Notes: generated from the letters alone by a model not told the origin. 64,000 bases of DNA from Nitratireductor thuwali (GCF_036621415.1 NZ_CP030941.1:620001-684000); one strand, 5' to 3'. Positions 25,995-34,184 are shown, numbered from the stretch's first letter. Numbers and translations are program-made.

Positions 25995-26767
25995 CACCAA
26001 GCCGCTCCCGGGTAGCTGCGCTGCATGAACTGCAACTCCGCCAGCAAAAATCCCACCGCCTCGCCATGCAGACCGCGCCGGCCTCCGGTCTGCGTGAAGG
26101 GCGCTTCCACCCATTCAAGCCCGGCTTCCGCAAAGATCGGCCCCACGATAGCGTCGAAGCGGGGACGCAGGCTTGCAGGCTCCGGCGCAATGCCTGCCTC
26201 GGCCACCGCCTTCGTCACGTCGTCGCTCTCGAAAAGCTCGCCCACGTAAGGCGCCAGTGCCTCCACCGCCGCCTTCATGCGCCGCGTGCTTTCTTCCGTG
26301 CCGTCGCCCAACCGCACAACCCATTCGCCCGCATGACGGATATGGTAGGCCACCTCCTTCACCGCCTTGCCGGCGATGCCGCGCAGCGTCTCATCGGTCG
26401 AGTTCAGCATGGTTTCCCACATGGGTTCCATGAACGCTGCGAAATAGAGCTGGCGCAGCATGGTGTGGGCGAAGTCGCCATTCTCGCGCTCCGCCATCAG
26501 GCAATTCGTATATTCCCGTTCGCGGCGCAGATAGGCCAGAGCGTCCTCGTCGCGTCCCCTGCCTTCCACCGCGCCCGCATACTGATACAGCACCCGCGCC
26601 TGCCCGATCAGGTCGAGCGCCATGTTCGGCATCGCGAGGTCTTCCTCCAGCATCGGCGCATGGCCGCACCATTCAGAAAGCCGGTGGCCGAGAATCAGAT
26701 GATCGTCGGCAAGCCGCAGAACGAATGCGGCAAGCTCTTCCCGCGAGATCGTACCGGCGCCCGCCAT
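25994..26767 (-). CDS. paaC: 1,2-phenylacetyl-CoA epoxidase structural subunit PaaC
   Basis: The product is 257 aa from the ATG at 26767, which overlaps the paaB stop (TGATG). It is a helical ferritin-like protein of the PaaA/PaaC family (DDHLILGHRLSEWCGHAPMLEEDLAMPNMALDLIGQAR, KEVAYHIRHAGEWVVRLGDGT). PaaC pairs with catalytic PaaA but lacks a working di-iron centre in characterised systems. The open frame continuing upstream of 26767 belongs to the paaB region. Confidence 0.95.
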   Translation of the reverse strand: MAGAGTISREELAAFVLRLADDHLILGHRLSEWCGHAPMLEEDLAMPNMALDLIGQARVLYQYAGAVEGRGRDEDALAYLRREREYTNCLMAERENGDFAHTMLRQLYFAAFMEPMWETMLNSTDETLRGIAGKAVKEVAYHIRHAGEWVVRLGDGTEESTRRMKAAVEALAPYVGELFESDDVTKAVAEAGIAPEPASLRPRFDAIVGPIFAEAGLEWVEAPFTQTGGRRGLHGEAVGFLLAELQFMQRSYPGAAW

Positions 26768-27054
26768 CACATGTGCCCCACATCGTCGGGAATGTCGTAG
26801 AAGGTCGGGTGGCGGTAGACCTTGGAAAGCGCCGGCTCGAAATTCTCGTCCTTGTTTTCCGGGTCCGACGCCGTGATGGCCGAAGACGGCACGACCCATA
26901 TGGAGGTGCCCTCGCCGCGCCGCGTATAGACGTCGCGGGCCGCCTGCAGCGCCATCACCTCGTCGGCCGCGTGCACCGAACCGCAATGCTTGTGCGCCAG
27001 CCCGTTACGCGGGCGGATGAAGACTTCCCAAAGGGGGATCTGGTTCTTAGGCAT
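26767..27054 (-). CDS. paaB: 1,2-phenylacetyl-CoA epoxidase subunit PaaB
   Basis: The product is 95 aa, starting MPKNQIPLWEVFIRPRNGLAH, a close match to the PaaB family, and ending in PTFYDIPDDVGHM. PaaB bridges the PaaAC heterodimers and is needed for electron transfer. The ATG at 27054 follows the paaA stop by five bases. Its stop overlaps paaC. Confidence 0.95.
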   Translation of the reverse strand: MPKNQIPLWEVFIRPRNGLAHKHCGSVHAADEVMALQAARDVYTRRGEGTSIWVVPSSAITASDPENKDENFEPALSKVYRHPTFYDIPDDVGHM

Positions 27055-27059
27055 GTCGT

Positions 27060-28055
27060 TCACTCCGCCGCCATTTTCGCGGCCGCGCGTCGCGCCTTGC
27101 GTTTCTCGGCATGGGCCAGGGCCGCCTCGCGCACCCATGCGCCCTCGTCCCAGGCCTTCCTGCGCGCCTCGATACGCTGCCGGTTCATCGGTCCGCCGCC
27201 CTTGACCACACGCCAGAACTCGTCCCAGTCGATGGTGCCGAAATCGTAGCCGCCCTTCTCTTCGTTCCATTTTAGTTCGGGATCGGGAATCTTGAGCCCG
27301 ATGAACTCGGCCTGCGGCACCGTCGCATCGACGAATTTCTGGCGCAGTTCATCGTTAGTGAAGCGCTTGATCTTCCACTTCATCGACTGGTCGCCGTGCT
27401 GGCTTTCCGAATCGTGCGGCCCGAACATCATCAAGGAAGGCCACCACCAGCGGTCCAGCGCGTCCTGCGCCATTTCCTTCTGGTCGTCGCTGCCCCGCGC
27501 AAGCGTCATCATGATCTCGTAGCCCTGGCGCTGGTGGAAGCTCTCCTCCTTGCATACGCGGATCATCGCCCGCGCATAGGGTCCGTAAGAGCAGCGGCAC
27601 AGCGGGATCTGGTTCATGATCGCCGCCCCGTCGACCAGCCAGCCGATGGCCCCGATATCGGCCCAGGTGGGCGTGGGATAGTTGAAGATGGAGGAATACT
27701 TGGCCTTGCCGGACAAAAGCTCCTCGGTCATCTGCTCGCGCGAAACGCCCAGCGTCTCGGCGGCGGAATAAAGATAGAGCCCGTGCCCGCCCTCATCCTG
27801 CACCTTGGCCAGCAGCGCGGCCTTGCGGCGCAGCGACGGCGCGCGCGTGATCCAGTTGCCCTCCGGCAGCATGCCGACGATTTCCGAATGCGCGTGCTGG
27901 CCGATCTGGCGCACGAGCGTCTTGCGATAGCCGTCCGGCATCGGGTCGTTGGGCTCGATCTTCTCCTCGGCGTCGATGCGCGCCTGGAAGGCGGCGAGAA
28001 AGGCCTCGTCCTCGCCCGTATCGGTCTTCGCCCCGATAAGCCCTTGGCTATACAT
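27060..28055 (-). CDS. paaA: 1,2-phenylacetyl-CoA epoxidase catalytic subunit PaaA
   Basis: The product is 331 aa with the di-iron oxygenase ligands in [13 protein letters not shown] and [14 protein letters not shown]. PaaA inserts one oxygen atom into the phenylacetyl-CoA ring. GGAGGAG precedes the ATG. It is the first gene of the tightly coupled paaABCDE operon, which runs down to 24332 with gaps of seven bases or fewer. A thioesterase gene diverges from it. Confidence 0.96.
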   Translation of the reverse strand: MYSQGLIGAKTDTGEDEAFLAAFQARIDAEEKIEPNDPMPDGYRKTLVRQIGQHAHSEIVGMLPEGNWITRAPSLRRKAALLAKVQDEGGHGLYLYSAAETLGVSREQMTEELLSGKAKYSSIFNYPTPTWADIGAIGWLVDGAAIMNQIPLCRCSYGPYARAMIRVCKEESFHQRQGYEIMMTLARGSDDQKEMAQDALDRWWWPSLMMFGPHDSESQHGDQSMKWKIKRFTNDELRQKFVDATVPQAEFIGLKIPDPELKWNEEKGGYDFGTIDWDEFWRVVKGGGPMNRQRIEARRKAWDEGAWVREAALAHAEKRKARRAAAKMAAE

Positions 28056-28161
28056 GGCTTCTCCTCCATCCTCGCGCCACGCCGTTGGCGCACATCAAAT
28101 ATGTAACAAAAAAACATGAAACATGCAATATTTCGTAACGCATTTTAGGGCGAGGACCAAT
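28056..28161. promoter_or_regulatory. divergent promoter region paaA / thioesterase
   Basis: This 106-bp spacer is strikingly AT-rich in its centre (about 28096-28147) compared with its surroundings. On the minus strand TTGCAT and TACATA stand 17 bp apart as a possible paaA promoter, with a weak -10. GTAAC occurs twice (28101 and 28134). No clear PaaR- or PaaX-type palindrome was found here. Confidence 0.45.
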
Positions 28162-28584
28162 ATGAGCAACACGACGACACCACTGGAAACCGCGAATGAG
28201 ACACTCGCCGCCGTCTTTGCCCCATGGATCAAGGCAATGCGGCTGGAGGCGGTGGCGATGGACGCCACGGGCGGCGATTTCCGCCTGCCGGAAAACGGCG
28301 ATCTCGTCCACGCCGGCGGCATCATCTGCGGCCAGGCGACCGCGTCCGCCGCCGACACCTGCGCCGTTGCGGCCCTTTCAGCCGCCAACGGCCGCTTCCG
28401 CCCCGTCACCACGGTCGACCTGACCACCCATTTCATCCGCCCGCTGAAACCCGGCCCGGTGGACATCCGCGTGGAAGTCCTGTCGAATGGCAGGCGCATG
28501 GCCTATGTGCGGGTGGAAATGCGGGCGGAAGGGGATGAGCGCGTCGCCTTCACGGCGACGGGGGCTTACGCGTATCTGGAGTGA
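28162..28584 (+). CDS. PaaI-type hotdog thioesterase-family protein
   Basis: The product is 140 aa from the ATG at 28162 (GGCGAGG upstream); an ATG at 28123 would lie inside the promoter region. The hotdog fold is seen in GDLVHAGGIICGQATASAADTCAVAAL and VTTVDLTTHFIRPLKPGPVDIRVEVLSNGRRMAYVRVEM, of the PaaI/DUF4442 type. HAGGI replaces the HGG of PaaI at the active-site helix. It probably hydrolyses or recycles an acyl-CoA of the phenylacetate route, inferred from its divergent position to paaA. A second, more typical paaI lies at 47987. Confidence 0.8.
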   Translation: MSNTTTPLETANETLAAVFAPWIKAMRLEAVAMDATGGDFRLPENGDLVHAGGIICGQATASAADTCAVAALSAANGRFRPVTTVDLTTHFIRPLKPGPVDIRVEVLSNGRRMAYVRVEMRAEGDERVAFTATGAYAYLE

Positions 28585-28612
28585 GGTGCCGCTACTTCGA
28601 CGATCATCACTC

Positions 28613-29014
28613 TCAATCCTCACCTTTCGGCGGCAGATGCGCGTCTATGACGGTAATGCCCTCATCCATCGCCCACAGCGACATGCCAGCGTCTCCGGCT
28701 TGCGGACCCCACTTCGACGCGGCAATCTGCTCCAGCAAAGCACGTGCCTGCCGCATATCGATGGCCCGCGTCGACTTCGCCGCATTGAGTCGAACCTGCA
28801 TGTTCGGGTGGTCGTAAAGCGTCATCAACAACCGTCTTTGATCACCCGGGCGAGATCGGAGTTCGACTTCAACCGCCACTTTGTCCTTGTAGAGCGCATT
28901 ATATCTGCTGATCTCGTTTCCAAGCAGCGCATCGTCCTGTGCAACGCCAATATCGGCGAAGCGCTCGACCAGTTGCTCGCTTGTCAATGTCGCTAAGTTC
29001 ACGTGCCTGTTCAT
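28613..29014 (-). CDS. DUF2019 protein, second predicted immunity gene
   Basis: The product is 133 aa from the ATG at 29014 (MNRHVNLATLTSEQLVERF). It is a clear paralogue of the next gene upstream: both share L-x(1,2)-STAQL/TSEQL, RYN-LY, LRxRPGD-R, LYxHPNxQVRLxAA and ALLE/VLEE blocks in the same order. DUF2019 proteins are small all-helical, HEAT-like proteins without a settled function. Position behind a predicted nuclease toxin suggests immunity. The upstream open frame to 29269 belongs to other genes. Confidence 0.75.
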   Translation of the reverse strand: MNRHVNLATLTSEQLVERFADIGVAQDDALLGNEISRYNALYKDKVAVEVELRSRPGDQRRLLMTLYDHPNMQVRLNAAKSTRAIDMRQARALLEQIAASKWGPQAGDAGMSLWAMDEGITVIDAHLPPKGED

Positions 29015-29141
29015 GGGTTCCGCACTCCGTGTCCAACAGCATCTCGATGCCGTGCCGCGCGACGAACAACATGAGAACCGTGTCGACCAGGATGAGAATG
29101 CACGCCCAGGGCGGCAATGCGCTCGTCCAACGCCGTTGCTC
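29015..29141 (-). pseudogene. possible decayed tail of a second toxin gene
   Basis: The gap between the two DUF2019 genes holds GGCATCGAGATGCTG (minus strand, 29037-29051), identical to the end of the toxin gene (29537-29551). In the intact copy it ends 24 bases before the immunity ATG and here 23 bases before, so the arrangement matches with a one-base shift. A frame reading RHGIEMLL corresponds to the toxin's RIGIEMLV. Upstream of this the similarity fades. Confidence 0.4.
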
Positions 29142-29513
29142 TCATTCGGGCACATAACTTCTATCATGCAGGGCGCGGAGCATTCCACGCGCATCGCCGG
29201 ATTGGGGATAGCCCGACCGGGCGGCAACCTCCTCGAGCACCTCCCGCGCCTCTTCAGGATGGACGGCAAGCGTGTGGACCGCCGCTTTCAGGCGCACCTG
29301 AATGTTTGGATGCCCATAGAGTTCCGAAAGGTGGCTGCGCTCGTCTCCGGGACGCCGTTTCAATTCCTGCGAGACCAGCGTCATCTGGTCATAAAGCCGA
29401 TTGTAGCGACGCGTATCGAGGTCCAACTCCGCCTCGTACTGAGCGGCACCGATTTCCGCAAACCTCGAAATCAGTTGCGCCGTAGACAGCAGTTCAAGGC
29501 TCGTCTTTGTCAT
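29142..29513 (-). CDS. DUF2019 protein, first predicted immunity gene
   Basis: The product is 123 aa (MTKTSLELLSTAQLISRFAE), all helical by pattern, with LYGHPNIQVRLKAAV in the middle. Its ATG overlaps the toxin stop by four bases (ATGA), the tight coupling usual for toxin-immunity pairs. It is paralogous to the gene at 28613. No signal peptide or membrane helix is seen. A direct inhibitor of the upstream nuclease-like protein is inferred from this coupling; no catalytic motif is visible. Confidence 0.78.
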   Translation of the reverse strand: MTKTSLELLSTAQLISRFAEIGAAQYEAELDLDTRRYNRLYDQMTLVSQELKRRPGDERSHLSELYGHPNIQVRLKAAVHTLAVHPEEAREVLEEVAARSGYPQSGDARGMLRALHDRSYVPE

Positions 29514-30241
29514 TGCTTCAACACCCCTTTTTCAACCAGCATCTCGATGCCGATACGGTACCTTTCCTCCCAACTCCGTCCGCGAAGGTACTCGCGCGGA
29601 GTGAGCCCGCCAAATTTGTCACTACGCGTCCCATACCACGCCGTAATTTCCCAATGTTTGTAACGCGGGATCAAAATCTTGTTGTCCGCGCTCTCGATCA
29701 TCCCCCGCGTATACCCAGCCTGATAGGCCGGCGTCTTCTCCACGATATGATGGACATCGTAACCAGATCTCGACTCTTTCGCCCGCTCTCTGAGTTCCTC
29801 CAGCGAGCGCGGCTCGTCGAAATAGGATCGGATGGTGTGTCCTGCTTCATTTGCCAGCCAGCCGACACGCGCCAGAAAGAGGGCCTGTCTGAATGAAGGG
29901 AGTTGTTTCAGATATCTGGCGACTGAACGCCCGATCCGGTTGCGCTCGCGCGCCGTTTCCGGCCGCCTCTCGGGCACCTCCGGTTCTTCTGGCTCGTGGC
30001 TCGCCAGAATGATTCTCGGGCGCCCGGAATCGGTGCGTTGGGCCGGCTCGCGCCAGCCGCCTGTTCGGGTCCAGCGCCCGCCGTGGCGATGGCCGCGCGG
30101 CACGCGTGGCTGGTTGGGATCGAAGTTCGCGCGGCGTTCGAGAAGCAGTTCCAAATGCGCCGCCCGAATCCGGAACGTCGCTTCGCTGATCCGTGCGATA
30201 AGCGCCAGCCGCCTCTGCCTGTCGGTTTGAATTCCATACAC
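29510..30241 (-). CDS. predicted polymorphic toxin with HNH-like nuclease C-terminus
   Basis: From a GTG at 30241 (AGGGGAAGGGC upstream) the product is 243 aa. A helical N-terminus (residues 1-38) leads to PNQPRVPRGHRHGGRWT, a linker motif common in rhizobial toxin-like proteins as PNQPRVPAGxxxGGQWT. A low-complexity Pro/Glu/Arg region follows. The C-terminal domain (about 155-243) has DVHHIVE, then NKILIPRYKHWEITAWYG and REYLRGRSWEERYRIGIEML. The paired His and the later Asn/His fit an HNH/Endo VII-like nuclease. No secretion signal is seen, and no T6SS or CDI gene lies nearby, so delivery is unknown. Its GC content looks lower than that of its neighbours, suggesting transfer. Confidence 0.7.
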   Translation of the reverse strand: MYGIQTDRQRRLALIARISEATFRIRAAHLELLLERRANFDPNQPRVPRGHRHGGRWTRTGGWREPAQRTDSGRPRIILASHEPEEPEVPERRPETARERNRIGRSVARYLKQLPSFRQALFLARVGWLANEAGHTIRSYFDEPRSLEELRERAKESRSGYDVHHIVEKTPAYQAGYTRGMIESADNKILIPRYKHWEITAWYGTRSDKFGGLTPREYLRGRSWEERYRIGIEMLVEKGVLKQ

Positions 30242-30257
30242 GCCCTTCCCCTTTCCG

Positions 30258-30281
30258 CATCATTGCCACGCGACAATGATG
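30258..30281. promoter_or_regulatory. perfect inverted repeat just before the toxin start
   Basis: CATCATTG and CAATGATG form a perfect 8-bp inverted repeat with an 8-nt spacer, 16 bases upstream of the toxin GTG. It could be an operator for an autoregulator or a leader hairpin limiting toxin translation. The sequence alone does not decide. Confidence 0.5.
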
Positions 30282-30456
30282 AGGCCGTCATGGCCAACGG
30301 GGATAAACAGGCAGGGGAAACTGCTGACGGCAACGATGCGAACTTGTGTCAGGGCATAAGAATCAATGAGTTGGCGGCCTTAAAGATCTTGTTTCGACCA
30401 TTTGCGCGAGCATCTGGGTCCACGGGTCCCGCTCAAACGCCGGGCGCAGCAACCGC

Positions 30457-31071
30457 TCACCCCAGAAACAGCCCCTCCAGAAAGCGGGCCGCGTCCTCAA
30501 AGCGCCCTTCGCCGTCCTTGCCTGGTCCCAGCACCGCGCGCACTTGCACGTCGAAATCGGCATAGTGCTGGGTGGTCGCCCAGATGGCGAAGATGAAGTG
30601 ATGGGGGTCGGTCTTTTTCAACCTGCCGGCGCGCATCCAGCCGCGGATGACCGCGGCCTTTTCGTCGACCAGTTCCTTCAGCTCACCTTCGAGAAGGTGA
30701 TGGATGCGCGGCGCGCCCTGCAGGATCTCGTTGGCGAAAAGCCGGCTCTCACGCGGGAAGTCGCGCGCCATCTCGATCTTCCGGCGGATATAGGAGCGGA
30801 TTTCGGTGGCCGGATCGCCCGCCTCGTCCATCTCGCGCAGCGGCGCCAGCCAGGCCTCCATCAGCCGCTGAATCAATGTGGTGAAGATCTCTTCCTTCGT
30901 ATTGAAATAATACAGAAGATTAGGTTTCGACATCCCCGCCGCCTCGGCGATCTGGTCGACTGTCGAGCCGCGAAATCCATGGCTGGAAAAAACCTCCAGC
31001 CCCGCTTCCAGGATCAGCTCGCGCTTTTCCTTCTGGATGCGCGTACGCGGTTTCTTCACCGGCGTGTCCAT
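30457..31071 (-). CDS. rutR: TetR-family regulator, RutR-like (pyrimidine utilisation)
   Basis: The product is 204 aa from the ATG at 31071 (AGGAAGAG upstream). An N-terminal TetR HTH (ILEAGLEVFSSHGFRGSTVDQIAEAAGMSKPNLLYYFNTKEEIF) is followed by a RutR-type C-terminal domain (FANEILQGAPRIHHLLEGELKELVDEKAAVIRGWM, FAIWATTQHYADFDVQV). RutR senses uracil and thymine. The gene diverges from the pyrimidine-degradation operon, and a RutR-like palindrome lies between them, which supports the name. Confidence 0.85.
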   Translation of the reverse strand: MDTPVKKPRTRIQKEKRELILEAGLEVFSSHGFRGSTVDQIAEAAGMSKPNLLYYFNTKEEIFTTLIQRLMEAWLAPLREMDEAGDPATEIRSYIRRKIEMARDFPRESRLFANEILQGAPRIHHLLEGELKELVDEKAAVIRGWMRAGRLKKTDPHHFIFAIWATTQHYADFDVQVRAVLGPGKDGEGRFEDAARFLEGLFLG

Positions 31072-31167
31072 TCGCTCTTCCTTGCTCCCTCGCCACGCCG
31101 GCTGGCCCAAGCCACAGGGCCACGGTGGTGCGCGAATGCGCCGTGGGCTTTGCCTACAATCTCCTTG

Positions 31168-31184
31168 ACCGCCTGTCTGGCGGT
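31168..31184. promoter_or_regulatory. GC-rich inverted repeat beside the RutR site
   Basis: ACCGCC-TGTCT-GGCGGT has perfect 6-bp arms and sits eight bases from the RutR-like operator. It overlaps a TTGACC that could act as a -35 for the downstream operon. It may be a second operator or a leader hairpin. Confidence 0.4.
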
Positions 31185-31192
31185 GTTAACGT

Positions 31193-31208
31193 TTGTCCAA
31201 ACGGTCAA
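31193..31208. promoter_or_regulatory. RutR-like operator
   Basis: TTGTCCAAACGGTCAA matches the RutR palindrome TTGACCA-NN-TGGTCAA at 12 of 14 positions. It lies between rutR and the divergent aminotransferase gene. A second site of the same type precedes preT (56961-56976). Confidence 0.72.
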
Positions 31209-31302
31209 AAAATTGCGTAGCACAATCGCCTGACGAAATCCAAGGCGGCGCTCAGCAAGGCCCGGACAAGACGGCCATGGGGAACATTTTGGAGGTTTTG
31301 TC

Positions 31303-32631
31303 ATGTCAAACCGGCTCAATCTGAAGCCGAACGATCTGAGCGCGTTCTGGATGCCGTTCACGGCAAACAGGCAGTTCAAGCAGACGCCGCGCATGCTCGT
31401 ATCCGCACGGGACATGCACTACACGACCGACGACGGCCGAAAGGTGCTGGACGGCACGGCCGGGCTCTGGTGCGTCAATGCGGGTCATTGCAGGGCGAAG
31501 ATCACCGAGGCGATCCAGACGCAGGCGGCCGAGCTCGACTATGCCCCCGCCTTCCAGATGGGGCATCCGATCGTCTTCGATTTCGCCAACCGGCTGGTCT
31601 CCATGGCCCCGCAGGGCATGGACCACGTTTTCTTCACCAATTCCGGTTCGGAATCGGTGGAGACGGCGCTGAAGATCGCGCTCGCCTATCACCGGGCCAA
31701 GGGCAATGGCTCCCGTTTCCGCCTCATCGGCCGCGAGCGCGGCTATCACGGCGTCAATTTCGGCGGCATTTCGGTGGGCGGCATCGTCGCCAACCGCAAG
31801 ATGTTCGGCACGCTTCTGACCGGCGTCGATCATATGCCCCACACCCACCTGCCCGGAAAGAACGCGTTTACCCGCGGCGAACCCGAGCATGGCGGCGACC
31901 TCGCCGACCAGTTGGAGCGCATCGTCACGCTGCACGACGCCTCGACCGTCGCCGCGGTCATCGTCGAGCCCGTCGCTGGCTCCACGGGCGTGCTCATCCC
32001 GCCCAAGGGCTATTTGAAGCGCCTGCGCGAGATCTGCGACAAGCATGACATCCTCCTGATCTTCGACGAGGTCATCACCGGTTTCGGCCGCCTCGGCACG
32101 CCGTTCGGCGCCGATTATTTCGACGTCGTTCCGGACATCATGACCACGGCCAAGGGCATCACCAACGGCGTCATCCCTATGGGCGCGGTGTTCGTAAAGG
32201 AGGAGATCCACGACGCCTTTATGAACGGGCCGGAGCACCTGATCGAGTTCTTCCACGGCTATACCTATTCGGGCAATCCGATCGCGTGCGCCGCCGGCAT
32301 AGCGACGCTGGAGACCTATCAGGAGGAAGGGCTTCTGACCCGCGGCGCCGAACTCGGCAACTATTGGGAAGACGCGCTCCATTCGCTCAAGGATGCGCCT
32401 TATGTGATCGATATACGCAGTATCGGCCTTGTCGGCGCGATCGAGCTGGAGCCGATGGCGGGCCAACCGACGAAGCGTGCATTCTCGGCTTTTCTCAAGG
32501 CGTTCGAAAAAGGCGTGCTCATCCGCACCACCGGCGACATCATCGCCCTTTCGCCGCCTCTCATCATCGAAAAGGGCCAGATCGACGAGATCGTCGACTG
32601 CCTGAGGACCGTGCTGACGGAGGTCGAGTGA
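31303..32631 (+). CDS. omega-amino acid (beta-alanine):pyruvate aminotransferase
   Basis: The product is 442 aa of the class III PLP aminotransferases. FFTNSGSESVETALKIALAYHRAKGN binds the cofactor phosphate, LIFDEVITGFGRLG holds the ring Asp and TTAKGITNG holds the Schiff-base lysine. The N-terminal LSAFWMPFTANRQFK and overall length match bacterial beta-alanine:pyruvate transaminases. It would convert beta-alanine or 3-aminoisobutyrate, the end products of reductive pyrimidine breakdown, to semialdehydes. GGAGG precedes the start. It leads the operon running to about 39392 and is probably RutR-controlled. Confidence 0.9.
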   Translation: MSNRLNLKPNDLSAFWMPFTANRQFKQTPRMLVSARDMHYTTDDGRKVLDGTAGLWCVNAGHCRAKITEAIQTQAAELDYAPAFQMGHPIVFDFANRLVSMAPQGMDHVFFTNSGSESVETALKIALAYHRAKGNGSRFRLIGRERGYHGVNFGGISVGGIVANRKMFGTLLTGVDHMPHTHLPGKNAFTRGEPEHGGDLADQLERIVTLHDASTVAAVIVEPVAGSTGVLIPPKGYLKRLREICDKHDILLIFDEVITGFGRLGTPFGADYFDVVPDIMTTAKGITNGVIPMGAVFVKEEIHDAFMNGPEHLIEFFHGYTYSGNPIACAAGIATLETYQEEGLLTRGAELGNYWEDALHSLKDAPYVIDIRSIGLVGAIELEPMAGQPTKRAFSAFLKAFEKGVLIRTTGDIIALSPPLIIEKGQIDEIVDCLRTVLTEVE

Positions 32632-32918
32632 TGGCGCGCGCCCAGGCCGCCCACGAAGTCCAGGTCGACGACACGCGGGTGCGTGTCACCCGCTGGGATT
32701 TTCCGCCGGGCGCTGAAACCGGCTGGCACCGGCACGGCATGGATTACGTCATCACCACGGTGACGCCCTGCTCCTTCCTGCTGGAGGAACCGGGCGGCGA
32801 AAGCCGCCGTGTCGACATGCCGGCCGGCATCAGCTATCGCCGGTCGGAGGGCGTGGAGCATAACGTCGTCAATGCCGGCGATCAGCCCATGAGTTTTGTG
32901 GAAGTCGAATTGAAATAA
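32631..32918 (+). CDS. small cupin-domain protein
   Basis: The product is 95 aa, whose ATG overlaps the aminotransferase stop by one base (TGATG). The cupin barrel shows WDFPPGAETGWHRHGMDYVITTV as motif 1, with GxxxxxHxH and the Tyr, and EHNVVNAGDQPMSFVEVEL as motif 2. A metal-binding role is likely. Its position between the transaminase and the ureidopropionase genes implies a part in pyrimidine breakdown, but no reaction can be named. Confidence 0.82.
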   Translation: MARAQAAHEVQVDDTRVRVTRWDFPPGAETGWHRHGMDYVITTVTPCSFLLEEPGGESRRVDMPAGISYRRSEGVEHNVVNAGDQPMSFVEVELK

Positions 32919-32933
32919 GGGGGAATTTCCAAC

Positions 32934-34184
32934 ATGGCCGCACCGGGCGAAAATTTGAGGATCAACGCCGACCGTCTCTGGGACACGATTATGGAAATGG
33001 CGAAGATCGGCCCCGGTGTGGCCGGCGGCAACAACCGCCAGACGCTCACCGACGAGGATGGCGAAGGCCGCCATCTCTTCAAGAAGTGGTGCGAGGAAGC
33101 GGGCCTTGAAATGGGGCTTGACGAGATGGGCACCATGTTCGCCTATCGTGAGGGCGCCGATCCGGACGCCCTTCCCGTCTATGTCGGGTCGCATCTCGAT
33201 ACCCAGCCCACCGGCGGCAAATATGACGGCGTGCTGGGCGTGCTGGGCGGGCTCGAGATCGTCCGCACGCTGAACGACCTCGGCATCAGGACGAAGCACC
33301 CCATCGTCGTCACCAACTGGACCAATGAGGAAGGCACGCGCTTCGCCCCCGCCATGCTGGCCTCCGGCGTTTTCGCCGGCGTGCACGACCTCGAATGGGC
33401 CTACGACCGCAAGGACGCCGCGGGCAAGCGCTTCGGCGACGAGTTGGAGCGCATTGGCTGGAAGGGCGACGAAACGGTCGGCCAGCGCAAGATGAAGGCC
33501 TTTTTCGAGCTGCATATCGAGCAGGGACCGATCCTCGAGGACGAGGACATCGACATCGGCGTGGTCACCCATGGCCAGGGCCTGTGGTGGCTGCAGGTAA
33601 CCCTCACCGGCAAGGAAAGCCACACCGGTTCCACGCCGATGCCCAAGCGTCGCAATGCCGGGCTCGGCATGGCGCGCGTCACCGAACTGGTGCACGAGGT
33701 GGCGATGGACTATCAGCCCGAGGCGGTCGGCGCCATCGGCCATGTCGAAATCCATCCCAATTCGCGCAACGTCATCCCCGGCAAGGCCGTCTTCACCATC
33801 GACATCCGCTCGCCCCATGAAAAGGTGCTCGACGAAATGCGCGCCCGCATCGAGGCCGGCATCGCCACCATCTGCGAGGCGCTGGACATATCCTTCGAGG
33901 TCGAGCCGGTGGGCCATTTCGCTCCCGTGACCTTCGACAAGGACTGCGTGAAGGCCGTCCGCGACGCGGCCGAGCGTCTCGGTTACAGCCACCGCGACCT
34001 CGTCTCGGGCGCCGGCCACGACGCCTGCTGGATCAACCGCGTCGCCCCCACCGCAATGGTCATGTGCCCCTGCGTCGACGGGCTAAGCCACAACGAGGCG
34101 GAGGAAATCTCCAAGGAATGGGCACAGGCCGGCGCCGACGTGCTGTTTCATGCGGTGGTCGAGACGGCGGAGATTGTGGAGTGA
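32934..34184 (+). CDS. N-carbamoyl-beta-alanine amidohydrolase (beta-ureidopropionase, HyuC/M20 family)
   Basis: The product is 416 aa of the M20-type amidohydrolases. Metal ligands are seen in GSHLDTQPTGGKYDGVLGVL, NEEGTRFAP and LHIEQGPILE, with a late GAGHDACWI. It removes ammonia and CO2 from N-carbamoyl-beta-alanine or N-carbamoyl-amino acids. The neighbouring dihydropyrimidinase and transaminase point to beta-ureidopropionase rather than a hydantoin-type L-carbamoylase. Confidence 0.9.
   Translation: MAAPGENLRINADRLWDTIMEMAKIGPGVAGGNNRQTLTDEDGEGRHLFKKWCEEAGLEMGLDEMGTMFAYREGADPDALPVYVGSHLDTQPTGGKYDGVLGVLGGLEIVRTLNDLGIRTKHPIVVTNWTNEEGTRFAPAMLASGVFAGVHDLEWAYDRKDAAGKRFGDELERIGWKGDETVGQRKMKAFFELHIEQGPILEDEDIDIGVVTHGQGLWWLQVTLTGKESHTGSTPMPKRRNAGLGMARVTELVHEVAMDYQPEAVGAIGHVEIHPNSRNVIPGKAVFTIDIRSPHEKVLDEMRARIEAGIATICEALDISFEVEPVGHFAPVTFDKDCVKAVRDAAERLGYSHRDLVSGAGHDACWINRVAPTAMVMCPCVDGLSHNEAEEISKEWAQAGADVLFHAVVETAEIVE

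Noticed and set aside
28096..28147. PaaR or PaaX operator before paaA
   Set aside because: The AT-rich stretch has two GTAAC words but no palindrome like the one at 47929, so no operator is called.
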